Positions 1 through 8,110 of a stretch of 28,783 nt of DNA are shown piece after piece. How positions within the stretch are numbered: position 1 is the first letter of the stretch; each line of letters starts with the position of its first letter. Below the pieces are notes generated by a model that saw only the letters and a program-made list of their open reading frames with translations, was not told the origin of the DNA and searched no databases. Made by a program: the position numbers and the translations under genes. This stretch comes from Anaerolineaceae bacterium UBA3924 (GTDB taxonomy: Bacteria; Chloroflexota; Anaerolineae; Anaerolineales; Anaerolineaceae), in contig DGEO01000016.1 of the NCBI GenBank assembly GCA_002385985.1, positions 46,921 to 75,703 on the forward strand, written 5' to 3'.

Positions 1-327
1 GATGTACAGGTAACACGCCTCGGGGAAGATGGCCCGCACGTAGGGGATCTTGAAGATGTTGCGCGGGGTCTTTTCCAGCACCCGCCGGCCGCCGTGGGCG
101 CGCTGGTAGGCCAGGAAGCGCCGGCGGATGTAGGCCCGCACGCGCGGGGTGGCGTCGGCGGCGGTGAACTCGTCGTGCGGGCGCAGCGGGTCGGCGCACA
201 GCCACAGCTCGGTCGGCTCGTACCAGGCGGCGATTTCAGGGTGCGCGCCCATCACGTTCTGCACCATGCTGGTGCCCGAGCGAGTGTTGCCCAGCAGGAT
301 AACCGGCGGTTTCAGCGAATCAGACAT
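1..327 (-). CDS. Sulfotransferase family protein (N-terminal part, cut by window edge)
   Basis: The first 109 residues are visible and the gene runs off the left edge. Residues 9-20 read VILLGNTRSGTS, the 5'-phosphosulfate-binding loop of PAPS-dependent sulfotransferases (Sulfotransfer_3-like). A later KTPRN segment followed by an F-P-E-A stretch also fits the family, where it precedes the 3'-phosphate-binding region. The expected role is transfer of sulfate from PAPS to a glycan or other hydroxyl acceptor; the acceptor cannot be read from the sequence. The ATG at 327 overlaps the O-antigen ligase stop codon by 8 bases, so translation is probably coupled. It lies in the same run as flippase and ligase genes and a fused ATP sulfurylase, which suggests sulfation of an exported polysaccharide (inference). 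The C-terminal half is unseen. Confidence 0.85.
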   Translation of the reverse strand, partial: MSDSLKPPVILLGNTRSGTSMVQNVMGAHPEIAAWYEPTELWLCADPLRPHDEFTAADATPRVRAYIRRRFLAYQRAHGGRRVLEKTPRNIFKIPYVRAIFPEACYLYI

Positions 328-1714
328 GGCCCTCGACCTTCCTTTCAGCGGCGGGCAGACGGGCGGCGGAGGCAAAGCCGCGAAGGCCGGGCCGCGCCCG
401 CTCCGCCAGCATGGCCCAGCGCAGCTGGAGATAGACCGCCTCCAGCACGGCAAGCGCCAGCCACAGCTCGCGGGTGCGGAACAGCTGGTGGGTGATGGAC
501 TCAACCACCGTGGCGGCCAGAAAGCCCAGGAAGACGGCCAGCTCGTAGCGCGCCAGCGGAGAGCGGCCGGCATGGCGCAGGGCAAACAGCGCCCGCCTGG
601 CGGGAATGAAGGCAAACAGCCCCAGGCCCAGCACGCCGATCAGCCCGCGCTCCACCAGAAACGCCAGGGTGTCGTTGTGCAGCTGGTTGTCGGTCTGGGC
701 CGCGTCGACCACACGGAAGTTCTCCGGCCCCACGCCCCAGAGGAAGGCGTTGTGCTCCACCAGGGCGTCGATGCCGCGCGACCAGAGGCTGAGCCGCCCG
801 CCCGAGGAGCGGTCGAAGCGCCCGATCAGGATGCGCTCGATGTGCTCCGCGTAGCGCGGGTTGGCGCGGGCGGCGCCGTAAAACAGCCCGGCCAGCAGCA
901 CGCCCGCGACCATCGCCTGGAAGGAGAAGCGGAACAGCAGGCCCAGCTGGTTGGAGGCCACGGCCGCGGCCAGCACGGTCACCGCCATCCCGATGAAGAA
1001 GGCCGCCGTGGCGGCCATCGAGCCGCTGGTCAGCAGGCCGGTGAAGATCGCCAGCCCCAGCAGCACCTTGACCCGGCGGGAAAAGCCCGAAAGCAGCAGG
1101 GGCACAAAGGCGACAATCTGGAAGTAGGCCGCCTTGTTGGCGCAGCCGGCCTTGCCGCAGATGAACAGCCCGGCCGCGCGGTAGCCTTCCATGCGGGCGG
1201 TGACCCCGCCCAGCTCGTTGGTCAGCCGCCACAGCTCAGGCGAAATGAACTGGGCCACCATCAGCAGCCCGTGCAGCGCCGCCACCAGCGCCCAGACGGA
1301 CAGCACCAGCCGCAGCTGGCGCGGGGCAAGGCGCGGCAGCAGCACCGCCAGCACCATGAACCAGAGGAACAGGTAGGACTCCTTGAGGATCACCACCAGG
1401 CTGTTCATGGCCGAGGGCGCCGAGAAGGAGGAGAGGAAGCTGCTCAGCAGCACCAGCCACATGGGCAGCAAATAGGCCGGGCTGAACGGCCGCCGCGGGC
1501 CCATCAGCAGGTGAAGCAGGGCCAGCGGCAGCCCCAGCAGCACCCAGGCGTCCACCATTTCAAAGTTGAACGGCAGCGGCAGGATCTTGACCGGCAAAAA
1601 TGCGACCGTGCCCAGCAGCCAGAGCACCAGCAGCCGGGCGGTGAGCGGAGAGGCCAGGCCGGCGCGCAGCCAGCCCCTCGGGGAGCGTTCCGTGGATCGT
1701 TCCACCAGAATCAT
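320..1714 (-). CDS. O-antigen ligase / Wzy-type polymerase family membrane protein
   Basis: This 464-residue polytopic membrane protein has about 10-12 hydrophobic segments. Near residues 330-360 it carries the Wzy_C signature: GVGPENF, then a hydrophilic loop, then LHNDTLAFLVERGLIG. Family members transfer or polymerise undecaprenyl-linked glycans on the outer face of the cytoplasmic membrane; ligase and polymerase cannot be told apart from sequence alone. The ATG at 1714 overlaps the flippase stop by 4 bases (ATGA), and its own stop overlaps the sulfotransferase start by 8 bases, showing tight operon packing. Length is normal for the family. If the organism lacks an LPS outer membrane, the product would be an exopolysaccharide polymerase or a glycan-protein ligase. 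Confidence 0.85.
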   Translation of the reverse strand: MILVERSTERSPRGWLRAGLASPLTARLLVLWLLGTVAFLPVKILPLPFNFEMVDAWVLLGLPLALLHLLMGPRRPFSPAYLLPMWLVLLSSFLSSFSAPSAMNSLVVILKESYLFLWFMVLAVLLPRLAPRQLRLVLSVWALVAALHGLLMVAQFISPELWRLTNELGGVTARMEGYRAAGLFICGKAGCANKAAYFQIVAFVPLLLSGFSRRVKVLLGLAIFTGLLTSGSMAATAAFFIGMAVTVLAAAVASNQLGLLFRFSFQAMVAGVLLAGLFYGAARANPRYAEHIERILIGRFDRSSGGRLSLWSRGIDALVEHNAFLWGVGPENFRVVDAAQTDNQLHNDTLAFLVERGLIGVLGLGLFAFIPARRALFALRHAGRSPLARYELAVFLGFLAATVVESITHQLFRTRELWLALAVLEAVYLQLRWAMLAERARPGLRGFASAARLPAAERKVEGHV

Positions 1715-3249
1715 CCGTTCTCCAACCTGGCTTCCAGCCAGCGGGAAACCGTCTCGGGCACGCGGCGCACGGGCAGCCAGGGCAGCAGGCGGCGCAGCGT
1801 GGCCAGCCCGTAGGGGCCGAGAATCTGCGGCCGCCAGGCATACAGCGCCAGCAGCGCCCCCGCGCTCAGCAGGCCGGCAATCCCCAGGGTGAACCAGTCC
1901 GGCGCCCCGGCCGGGCGCAGCAGCGCCGGAACGCCCACCGCCACCACCCCGGCCGCCAGCGCCGGGTACAGGGCCGGCAGCAGCGCCCGGAGAATATCCC
2001 CCCAGGTGAGCTCCAGCAGGCGGCGGCTCATCTGCATGGCCAGCAGGTAGTTGAGCAGCACCGCCGCCAGCACCCCGCAGGCCACCCCGGGCAACCCCCA
2101 GCGCAGGCCTGCCAGCGAGCCGAGGATCACCCCGGCGGCGTAGATGCCGTCGCGCACGGAGCGCTGGTACATCACCCCCAGCGCGCGGGCCAGCGCGTCG
2201 TCAATCTTGTAGGAGGAGCGGGCCACCACCCCCAGGGCCAGAATCTGGAAGGGCAGCACCGTTTCCACCCACTGCGGGCCAAGCACCACCGAGACGATCT
2301 CGGGGGCCAGCACCACCATCAGCACGCTCAGCGGCGCGCTGACCAGCGTCACCACGGCGATGCCCGAGAGGTAGGTGCGCACCAGCTGCCCGCGCGAGTG
2401 CTGCATGCGGGCCATCACCGGGAAGAGCACCACGGTCAGCACCTGGCCGAAGTATTTGGCCGGCAGCATCATCAGCTGGTAAGCGCGGGTGTAAATGCCC
2501 AGCGGCCCGGCCCCGGCCAGCCGGCCGACCACGAAGTAATCGCCCTGGTTGGCGGTGTAATTTAAGAAGTGGGCCAGGGTGAAGCCGCCGCCGAAGAAGA
2601 GCAGCTCGCCCGCCTCGCGGCGCGCGAGCGAGGGCGCCAGGGGGTGCGGGCGGTAGACCAGCAGCAGCACGCTGTGGAGCAGGCTCTGCCCCAGCGTGGC
2701 GCCCACCAGCGCCCACACGCCAAAGCCCATCCAGGCCAGCAGGATGCCCGGCGCGGCGTAGCCGAACAGGTAGGACAGGATGTTGGCCCACATGAGCTTC
2801 TTGAACTTCAGATCGCGCTTGAGCAGCGCCTCGGACACCACCCCCAGCCCGGTGAAGAGGAAGTTCAGGCTGACCACCCGCAGCACCTGGATCACCTGGT
2901 CGTGGGCCATAAAGCGCCCGGCCAGCGGAGCGGCCGCCGCCAGCAGCGCGGTGAAGCCCAGGCTGAGCAGCATCGAGAGGGTGAAGCCCACCCGCACGTG
3001 CTCCGTGGTCAGCTCGGCCCGCTGGATCAGCGCCGGGCCGACGCCCATCTGCGAGAACAGGGCTGCGAAGCCGACGAAAATCAGGGCAAAACCCAGCACA
3101 CCAAAATCATCCGGTGAGAGCAGGCGCGAGAGCACCGCCAGCACCACCAGCTGCAGCAGCGCCTGGGCGATGATGGAGGTGTACTGCCAGCCAAAGGCCG
3201 ACAGCGTGGAGCGGGTCAGGTTTTTCTTCGGAGAGTCTTCAGCGCTCAT
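1711..3249 (-). CDS. Polysaccharide flippase, Wzx/PST family (MOP superfamily)
   Basis: This 512-residue protein has about 12-14 membrane segments. Its N-terminal region (residues 10-75: TRSTLSAFGWQY, then VVLAVLSRLLSPDDFGVLG, then a MGVGPALIQR loop) is typical of WzxC/Polysacc_synt_3 lipopolysaccharide exporters. It should flip lipid-linked oligosaccharide repeat units across the cytoplasmic membrane. The ATG at 3249 has an AAGGA ribosome site about 5 bases upstream and follows the beta-helix gene stop by 8 bases; the stop overlaps the next gene's start (ATGA). Flippase followed by Wzy_C protein is the usual core of a Wzx/Wzy-dependent export pathway. Glycosyltransferases of the pathway are not in this window. 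Confidence 0.9.
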   Translation of the reverse strand: MSAEDSPKKNLTRSTLSAFGWQYTSIIAQALLQLVVLAVLSRLLSPDDFGVLGFALIFVGFAALFSQMGVGPALIQRAELTTEHVRVGFTLSMLLSLGFTALLAAAAPLAGRFMAHDQVIQVLRVVSLNFLFTGLGVVSEALLKRDLKFKKLMWANILSYLFGYAAPGILLAWMGFGVWALVGATLGQSLLHSVLLLVYRPHPLAPSLARREAGELLFFGGGFTLAHFLNYTANQGDYFVVGRLAGAGPLGIYTRAYQLMMLPAKYFGQVLTVVLFPVMARMQHSRGQLVRTYLSGIAVVTLVSAPLSVLMVVLAPEIVSVVLGPQWVETVLPFQILALGVVARSSYKIDDALARALGVMYQRSVRDGIYAAGVILGSLAGLRWGLPGVACGVLAAVLLNYLLAMQMSRRLLELTWGDILRALLPALYPALAAGVVAVGVPALLRPAGAPDWFTLGIAGLLSAGALLALYAWRPQILGPYGLATLRRLLPWLPVRRVPETVSRWLEARLENG

Positions 3250-3257
3250 GGCGTCCT

Positions 3258-4364
3258 TTACGGTTCCGGTTGTGAGGTTTTCATCTGCGGCCGCGGGGCC
3301 TGCGAAGCCGTCTGAGGATGGCGAACCAGCCAGTCGAGCACGGCCTGCTCCCAGACGGCCGGGTCGGTGGTGATGGTGAAGCAGGTGCGCCCGTTGTGCA
3401 TCAGCGGAAGCGGGTCCGGGAAGGGGCCTTCACCCAGCCAGACCATGATGTTGTTCGAACAGGAGGCCAGCTTGCCTTCCGGGATGCCCAGCCCGCCGGT
3501 GTTGTTGGCCGGCTGGTCGGCCCGGAAGATGTTGTTGTGCAGCGCCAGCCGCGGGGAATGGTCGTCGTCCCGGTTCCATTTAAAGAAGGAGCCGTGGCCG
3601 GGAATCAGCCCGCGGTTCTGGTAGACCTGCTGCATCGGCTCCAGGCGGATGAGCGAGTTTTTGACCGTCACCAGGTTCTGCGAGCCGTCCAGCCCCTCCG
3701 AAGCGCCGGCCGACTGGGCGCTGATGGCCGTGTAGCAGCCGTCCAGCAGCGAATCGTCGATCACCCCCGAGTACATGTAGTCGTTCTGGATGCAGTCGTC
3801 GCGCATGTGGCTCAGGTAAACCCGGCGGATGTGGAAGGAATCGGCCGGGGTGCCGCGGGAGAAGGAGATACCGTCGCCATAGTTGTGCGCCCGCAGGTTT
3901 TCCACCGTGGTCCGGCCGCGGGAGCGGAAGGTGAAGGCGGTGGTGTCGTGCATGGTCTCCCAGTCCACGCTGTCGGGGTAGCTGCCGATGACCGTGCCGC
4001 CCGAAAAGCACACGTCCGGCCCGCCTTCCACGATGACCGGGTAGGCGCTGACGTGCTGCCAGCGGGCAGTGCGGGCCTCCACCCCGGCCCGCGCGGGCAG
4101 CGGGGAAGAGCGGGAGCGGAAGGCCGCGGCCTGATCGCCCTGGATGGAAAGCAGCGGGCGCTCTTCCGAAAAGCAGATCTCGGGGATGCCGGAGACCTGG
4201 TTGAAGACCACGGGGAACCAGAGGAAAGGGTCCTCGGTTTCTCCGCTCTGGGCGAAGGCCACGATGGGCGGGCTGCTCCGGCTCACAGCCCAGGCGGCCA
4301 GAAACAGCGCCGCCGCCAGCAGCCCTGCCAGCAGGCCCCGGCCTGAAGGAACACCGCTTCGCAC
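3258..4364 (-). CDS. Secreted right-handed beta-helix-like protein, function unknown
   Basis: I place the start at GTG 4364, ten bases after the antiporter stop, giving 368 residues. The open frame continues upstream to 4577, but that part overlaps the antiporter in another frame and is Arg/Pro-rich nonsense. From the GTG the protein begins with a basic stretch, then a hydrophobic LLAGLLAAALFLAAWAV segment, a signal peptide or N-terminal anchor. The body has short recurring stretches around turns (VIVEGGPDVCFSG, TTVENLRAHNYGDGISF, SFHIRRVYLSHMRDDCIQND, VTVKNSLIRL, LALHNNIFR) in the rhythm of a pectate-lyase-like parallel beta-helix. It is probably extracytoplasmic. Its place between antiporter and flippase suggests polysaccharide binding or modification (for example lyase or epimerase), but no catalytic residues were identified. 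Confidence 0.7.
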   Translation of the reverse strand: MRSGVPSGRGLLAGLLAAALFLAAWAVSRSSPPIVAFAQSGETEDPFLWFPVVFNQVSGIPEICFSEERPLLSIQGDQAAAFRSRSSPLPARAGVEARTARWQHVSAYPVIVEGGPDVCFSGGTVIGSYPDSVDWETMHDTTAFTFRSRGRTTVENLRAHNYGDGISFSRGTPADSFHIRRVYLSHMRDDCIQNDYMYSGVIDDSLLDGCYTAISAQSAGASEGLDGSQNLVTVKNSLIRLEPMQQVYQNRGLIPGHGSFFKWNRDDDHSPRLALHNNIFRADQPANNTGGLGIPEGKLASCSNNIMVWLGEGPFPDPLPLMHNGRTCFTITTDPAVWEQAVLDWLVRHPQTASQAPRPQMKTSQPEP

Positions 4365-4374
4365 TGCGCCTGCC

Positions 4375-5823
4375 TCAGTCGGCCGTGCGGCCGTAGGATT
4401 CCAGCCCCGGGCCGGAGTCCGCGGGGCTGACCCCGCCCGGGTTGGGACTGTGTCCGGTCGCCGGAATGGGCGCCGCGCCGGGGATGGGTTCCGCCGCCGG
4501 GGGACTGGCGGGACGCGCTGGCAGCCAGGTCTCCTCGGGGTTGGTGGAAAGCAGCGGCCAGCCGCGGCTGAGCACAAAGCGCAGCCACACCCCGGCCGCC
4601 TGCGAGGTGATCACCGCCGCCACCACCAGGGTGGTGTAGAAGGCGGCGTTGATCAGCCCGGCGTCGTAGGCCACGCTGGCCAGCACGATGCCCGGCCCGC
4701 CGCGGGCATTGGTGGTGATGGCGATGTTGAGAATATCCAGCCTGCGGAAGCCCGCCAGCCGGGCCGCCGAGCCCACCGAGAGCACCGCCAGCAGCGAGGA
4801 GCCGACCAGAAAGATCACCAGCATGGTCAGCGAGAAATCGGTCCCGAAGACCAGCCGGTAGCCCACCAGGGCGAAGTAGATGGGGATGAAGGTGGAGGTG
4901 GAGAACTGCTCGATGGCCGCAAAGATCTTCTGGAAGCGGGGCCGCTCCGACCCGCTCATGCCCCCCACCACGCCGAAGCCGGCCAGGAAGGCGGCGAAGA
5001 CCAGGTTCACCTCCAGCAGCGCGGCCACGATGGCGTAGAAGAACAGGATGGTGAGCAAATAGCCCAGCGGCGAGGCCTTGCGCAGCAAATTCCAGCGCCA
5101 GGCGTGCAGCTGGCGCAGGATATGCGGGGTGAGCAGCAGGGCGATCAGGGTGTAGGCCAGCGTGGCCGCCACGTGCACGCCCACCGCCCCGGCCACCTGC
5201 TCGCGGGCCAGCGCCGCGGTGGAGGCCAGCGCGGTGGCAATGGCCAGCACCGCCCAGAGGATGATGTCCTCCAGCACCGCCGCGCCCAGGATCAGGCTGG
5301 CGAAGCGGGTGTGCAGAATGCGCAGGTCGTAAAAGATGCGCGAGATGACCGGGATGGAGGTGACCGCCACGGCGATGGAGAGCACCAGCAGGGCGGAAAT
5401 CTCCTGCCCGGCTGCGCCCACCAGCGGGCGGACTGGCAGCACGCCGGTCAGCCCCAGGATCAGCACCACGAAGAAGGGCACCGGCGTGCCCACGCCCAGA
5501 ATCCAGGCGGTCTCCTGGCGGTTTTCGCTGGCCAGCACCCGGCGCACCTGGCTGCCGGAGATGAACATAAGCAGCATCAGCCCCATCCAGTAAATGAAGC
5601 CCAGCACGGTGCTCACCGGGCCGGTCGAGCCGGCGCCGAACAGCGCCGCGTGCCCCTCGGGCCACAGCCGGCCCAGCACAAACGGCCCCAGCAGGATGCC
5701 CGCCAGAATCTCACCCACCAGGCGCGGCTGGCGCAGGCGGATGAAGACATATCCGAACAGATGAGAGGCCACCAGTAAGGCGCTTACCGCCAGAAGGACA
5801 TCCGCAATAACCGTATCAGACAT
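4375..5823 (-). CDS. Cation:proton antiporter (Na_H_Exchanger, CPA family)
   Basis: This 482-residue membrane protein has about 12-13 predicted helices. It opens with the family pattern RQPRLVGEILAGILLGP (residues 31-47), has AVTSIPVISRI at 154-163 and the paired acidic site LEDIILW at residues 184-190 (Glu185-Asp186), where ion-binding carboxylates sit in CPA transporters. It should exchange Na+ or K+ for H+ across the cytoplasmic membrane. The last ~60 residues are a Pro/Ala/Gly-rich hydrophilic tail without a recognisable TrkA-N/KTN domain. The ATG at 5823 has a GGAAGG ribosome site and lies 14 bases after the fusion-enzyme stop. Its position among polysaccharide and sulfate-activation genes is unusual; it could serve ion balance during export or sulfate handling (inference). 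Confidence 0.88.
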   Translation of the reverse strand: MSDTVIADVLLAVSALLVASHLFGYVFIRLRQPRLVGEILAGILLGPFVLGRLWPEGHAALFGAGSTGPVSTVLGFIYWMGLMLLMFISGSQVRRVLASENRQETAWILGVGTPVPFFVVLILGLTGVLPVRPLVGAAGQEISALLVLSIAVAVTSIPVISRIFYDLRILHTRFASLILGAAVLEDIILWAVLAIATALASTAALAREQVAGAVGVHVAATLAYTLIALLLTPHILRQLHAWRWNLLRKASPLGYLLTILFFYAIVAALLEVNLVFAAFLAGFGVVGGMSGSERPRFQKIFAAIEQFSTSTFIPIYFALVGYRLVFGTDFSLTMLVIFLVGSSLLAVLSVGSAARLAGFRRLDILNIAITTNARGGPGIVLASVAYDAGLINAAFYTTLVVAAVITSQAAGVWLRFVLSRGWPLLSTNPEETWLPARPASPPAAEPIPGAAPIPATGHSPNPGGVSPADSGPGLESYGRTAD

Positions 5824-5837
5824 GCCCCTTCCTTTCT

Positions 5838-8084
5838 TCAGGCCTCAAACACCGGTAAACCCCGCCGCAGCAAGTCCAGAATCAACCCGGAGACCTCCGG
5901 GCGCATGAACCACTCCGGCGGGCACTCGCCGCGCAGGAACATTTCGCGCGCCTGGGTGCCGCTGATCATGCGCACCATGCCGGGGTCCTGCGCCTGCCCG
6001 TCCAGGTCGATGTAATCGCCCGTGCGCGGCGAGTAGCAGATCTCGTTGAAGCGGGCGATGGTCATGCCCAGGTCGTCAAACTGCTCGAAGACGCGCTGCG
6101 AGGCGTAGGGATCGTAGAAGCCCGCCACGCCGGTGTGATCGCGGCCGATGATGAAGTGCGAGCAGCCGAAGTTCTTGCGCACCAGCGCGGTGAAGAGCGC
6201 CTCGCGCGGCCCGGCGTAGCGCGAGAAGGTGGAAAGGGCCGCCAGCACCACCCGGTCGCGGGGGTAGTATTGCTCCACCAGCCGCTCGTAGCCCTGCATG
6301 ATGATCTCGGGCTTGAAGTCGCCCGGCTTTTTCTTGCCCACCACCGGCTGCACCAGCAGCCCGTCGCAGCAGTACTCCTCCAGCGCGCGCAGCTGGATGT
6401 GCTCGTGCCCGCGGTGGGGGATGTTGCGGGTGTGGAAGCCCATCACCTTGGACCAGCCGCGCTCGTCGAACAGGCGGCGGGTCTGCCGGGGGGTCAGCTC
6501 GTAGGCGCGGGTTTCGGAGCGGCGGCCGCGGATCAGGTCCACCCGGCCGCCCAGCAGCACCGGCTTCATGGCGTACACCAGGCGCACGCCGGGGTGATCG
6601 GGGTGGTCGGTGCCGTAGATCTTGCGGGCGGCTTCGGCGGCGTCGAAGCGGTACTTTTCCTCCAGGTGCAGGATGGCCATGGGCTGACCGGTCTCGTCGG
6701 TCAGGGCCACCGGCTGGCCGGGCGCCAGGGCGCGGGCCTCCGCCTCGCTGACGTCCAGCACCACCGGCAGCGGCCAGGCAGTGCCATTCGCCAGGCGCAT
6801 GCGCTCCAGCACGGAGTGGAAGTCCTCCCGGCCCATGAAGCCCTCCAGCGGGGAGAAAGCCCCCACCGCGATCTGCTCCACGTCCATCTGCTGGCTGGCG
6901 TTCAGGCGCACCCGCGGCAGCCCGGCCAGCTCGTCGGGGTCCGGCAGGCGCTGCAGCACGCGGTTGACCAGCTTTCCGCCGTGCGGCGGGATGAGCGCAG
7001 GGGCCAGGTTCTCCAGCAGGTAGGAGGGCGCGGCCAGCTGCGCCGGCCAGTCGCCGTCCGGGTGCGGCGGGGCGGACGCCAGCACCCGTTCGGCGTGGTC
7101 GATGAGCTTGCCGGCCATGTTGATGCACTCCAGCGGGTGCTTCCCCACGGCCGTTTCCGCCGCCAGTGTCAGCCCCATCGCGCCGTCCAGCAGGGTGTTG
7201 ACCACGTCCTGGATTTCGGCGCGGGTGGGCTTTTTCTTCTCGATCATGGTCTCGAGCAGGTTGGTGGCCACGTACACTCCCACGTTGTGCCGCCGCGCCT
7301 GCGAGATGATGGCCTTCTGGGTGAAGGGGATCTTTTCCAGGGGGATTTCCTTGCTCAGGTCGCCCCGGTCAATCAGGATGAAGTCGGAGTTGGGGATGAT
7401 CTCGTCCAGCCGCTCCAGCGCGTCCACGCACTCGATCTTGGAGATGATCTTCATACGCCCCTGCGTGGCCCGGCGGACCTCGTCGATGGTGGCTTTGGAG
7501 CGCACGAAGGAGACGGCGATGTGCTCGATGCCCTCGGCCAGGCCCAGCTCGATGGCCTGGTAGTCCTTGGGCGAGAGCGGCGGCAGGTCGAAGCGTCGGT
7601 CGAAGACCGGGTCCACCACCACCGCCTTGTTCGAGCCGACCGCCCCGCCCGAAAGCGTGCGCGCGGTGATGCGGCCCTGCGCGGCGGCGGAGACGCCGGT
7701 CACCCGCAGGATGAGGGTGTCGAAGTCGATGTAGATCAGGTCGCCCACCTGCAGCTGCTCGAGCACGTAGCCGGGGCGCAGGCAGAGATGGTCGCCGCCG
7801 GGCGAGGATTCGCAGGCGTAGATGGTCACATCGGTGTTCTCGGCGAAGCGCAGGCCGCCTCCGTTCAGCGGGCCGGTGCGAATCTGCGAGCCTTCGGTGT
7901 CGATCATGAAGGGCACGCCCACCTTTTTGGCCAGGCCGACGAAGTAGGCCAGCTCGTCCAGGCTGGAGTGCGACAGGTTGACGCGGACGAAGTTCACCCC
8001 CCGGTCCTTGATGTAGCGCAGATCGCGTTCAGAGCGGGTGGCCGGCCCCAGCGTGACGACAAGATGAGTCCGTCTGGGCTCCAT
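5838..8084 (-). CDS. Fusion protein: pyruvate kinase barrel + ATP sulfurylase
   Basis: The protein has 748 residues. The start is ATG 8084, preceded by a perfect AGGAGG; a 13-codon upstream extension has no such site. Residues 5-335 form a pyruvate kinase barrel with B domain: Arg34, Asn36 and Ser38, Asp62-Thr63, Lys216 and Glu218 (SKIE), Asp242 (RGDL), Thr274 and PTRAE 286-290. The usual Lys of DTKGPEIR is Glu64 and the C-terminal allosteric domain is absent. Residues ~367-748 are a PUA-like domain plus ATP sulfurylase: RN-x-PHRGH 553-560, GRDHTG 647-652, SGTQAREM 708-715 and PPEWFMRPE. The sulfurylase QxRN motif is HTRN here. Expected reactions are PEP + ADP to pyruvate + ATP, and ATP + sulfate to APS + PPi. 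No APS kinase domain is present. Neighbours suggest APS supply for glycan sulfation. Confidence 0.9.
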   Translation of the reverse strand: MEPRRTHLVVTLGPATRSERDLRYIKDRGVNFVRVNLSHSSLDELAYFVGLAKKVGVPFMIDTEGSQIRTGPLNGGGLRFAENTDVTIYACESSPGGDHLCLRPGYVLEQLQVGDLIYIDFDTLILRVTGVSAAAQGRITARTLSGGAVGSNKAVVVDPVFDRRFDLPPLSPKDYQAIELGLAEGIEHIAVSFVRSKATIDEVRRATQGRMKIISKIECVDALERLDEIIPNSDFILIDRGDLSKEIPLEKIPFTQKAIISQARRHNVGVYVATNLLETMIEKKKPTRAEIQDVVNTLLDGAMGLTLAAETAVGKHPLECINMAGKLIDHAERVLASAPPHPDGDWPAQLAAPSYLLENLAPALIPPHGGKLVNRVLQRLPDPDELAGLPRVRLNASQQMDVEQIAVGAFSPLEGFMGREDFHSVLERMRLANGTAWPLPVVLDVSEAEARALAPGQPVALTDETGQPMAILHLEEKYRFDAAEAARKIYGTDHPDHPGVRLVYAMKPVLLGGRVDLIRGRRSETRAYELTPRQTRRLFDERGWSKVMGFHTRNIPHRGHEHIQLRALEEYCCDGLLVQPVVGKKKPGDFKPEIIMQGYERLVEQYYPRDRVVLAALSTFSRYAGPREALFTALVRKNFGCSHFIIGRDHTGVAGFYDPYASQRVFEQFDDLGMTIARFNEICYSPRTGDYIDLDGQAQDPGMVRMISGTQAREMFLRGECPPEWFMRPEVSGLILDLLRRGLPVFEA

Positions 8085-8110
8085 ATCCAAACCTCCTGCT
8101 GGCGATCCGT

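Noticed and set aside
149..1813. Long plus-strand open frame opposite the O-antigen ligase
   Set aside because: Its product is rich in Gln, Arg, Gly and His with no domain, the usual shadow of a GC-rich gene; the minus-strand frame has clear membrane and family motifs.
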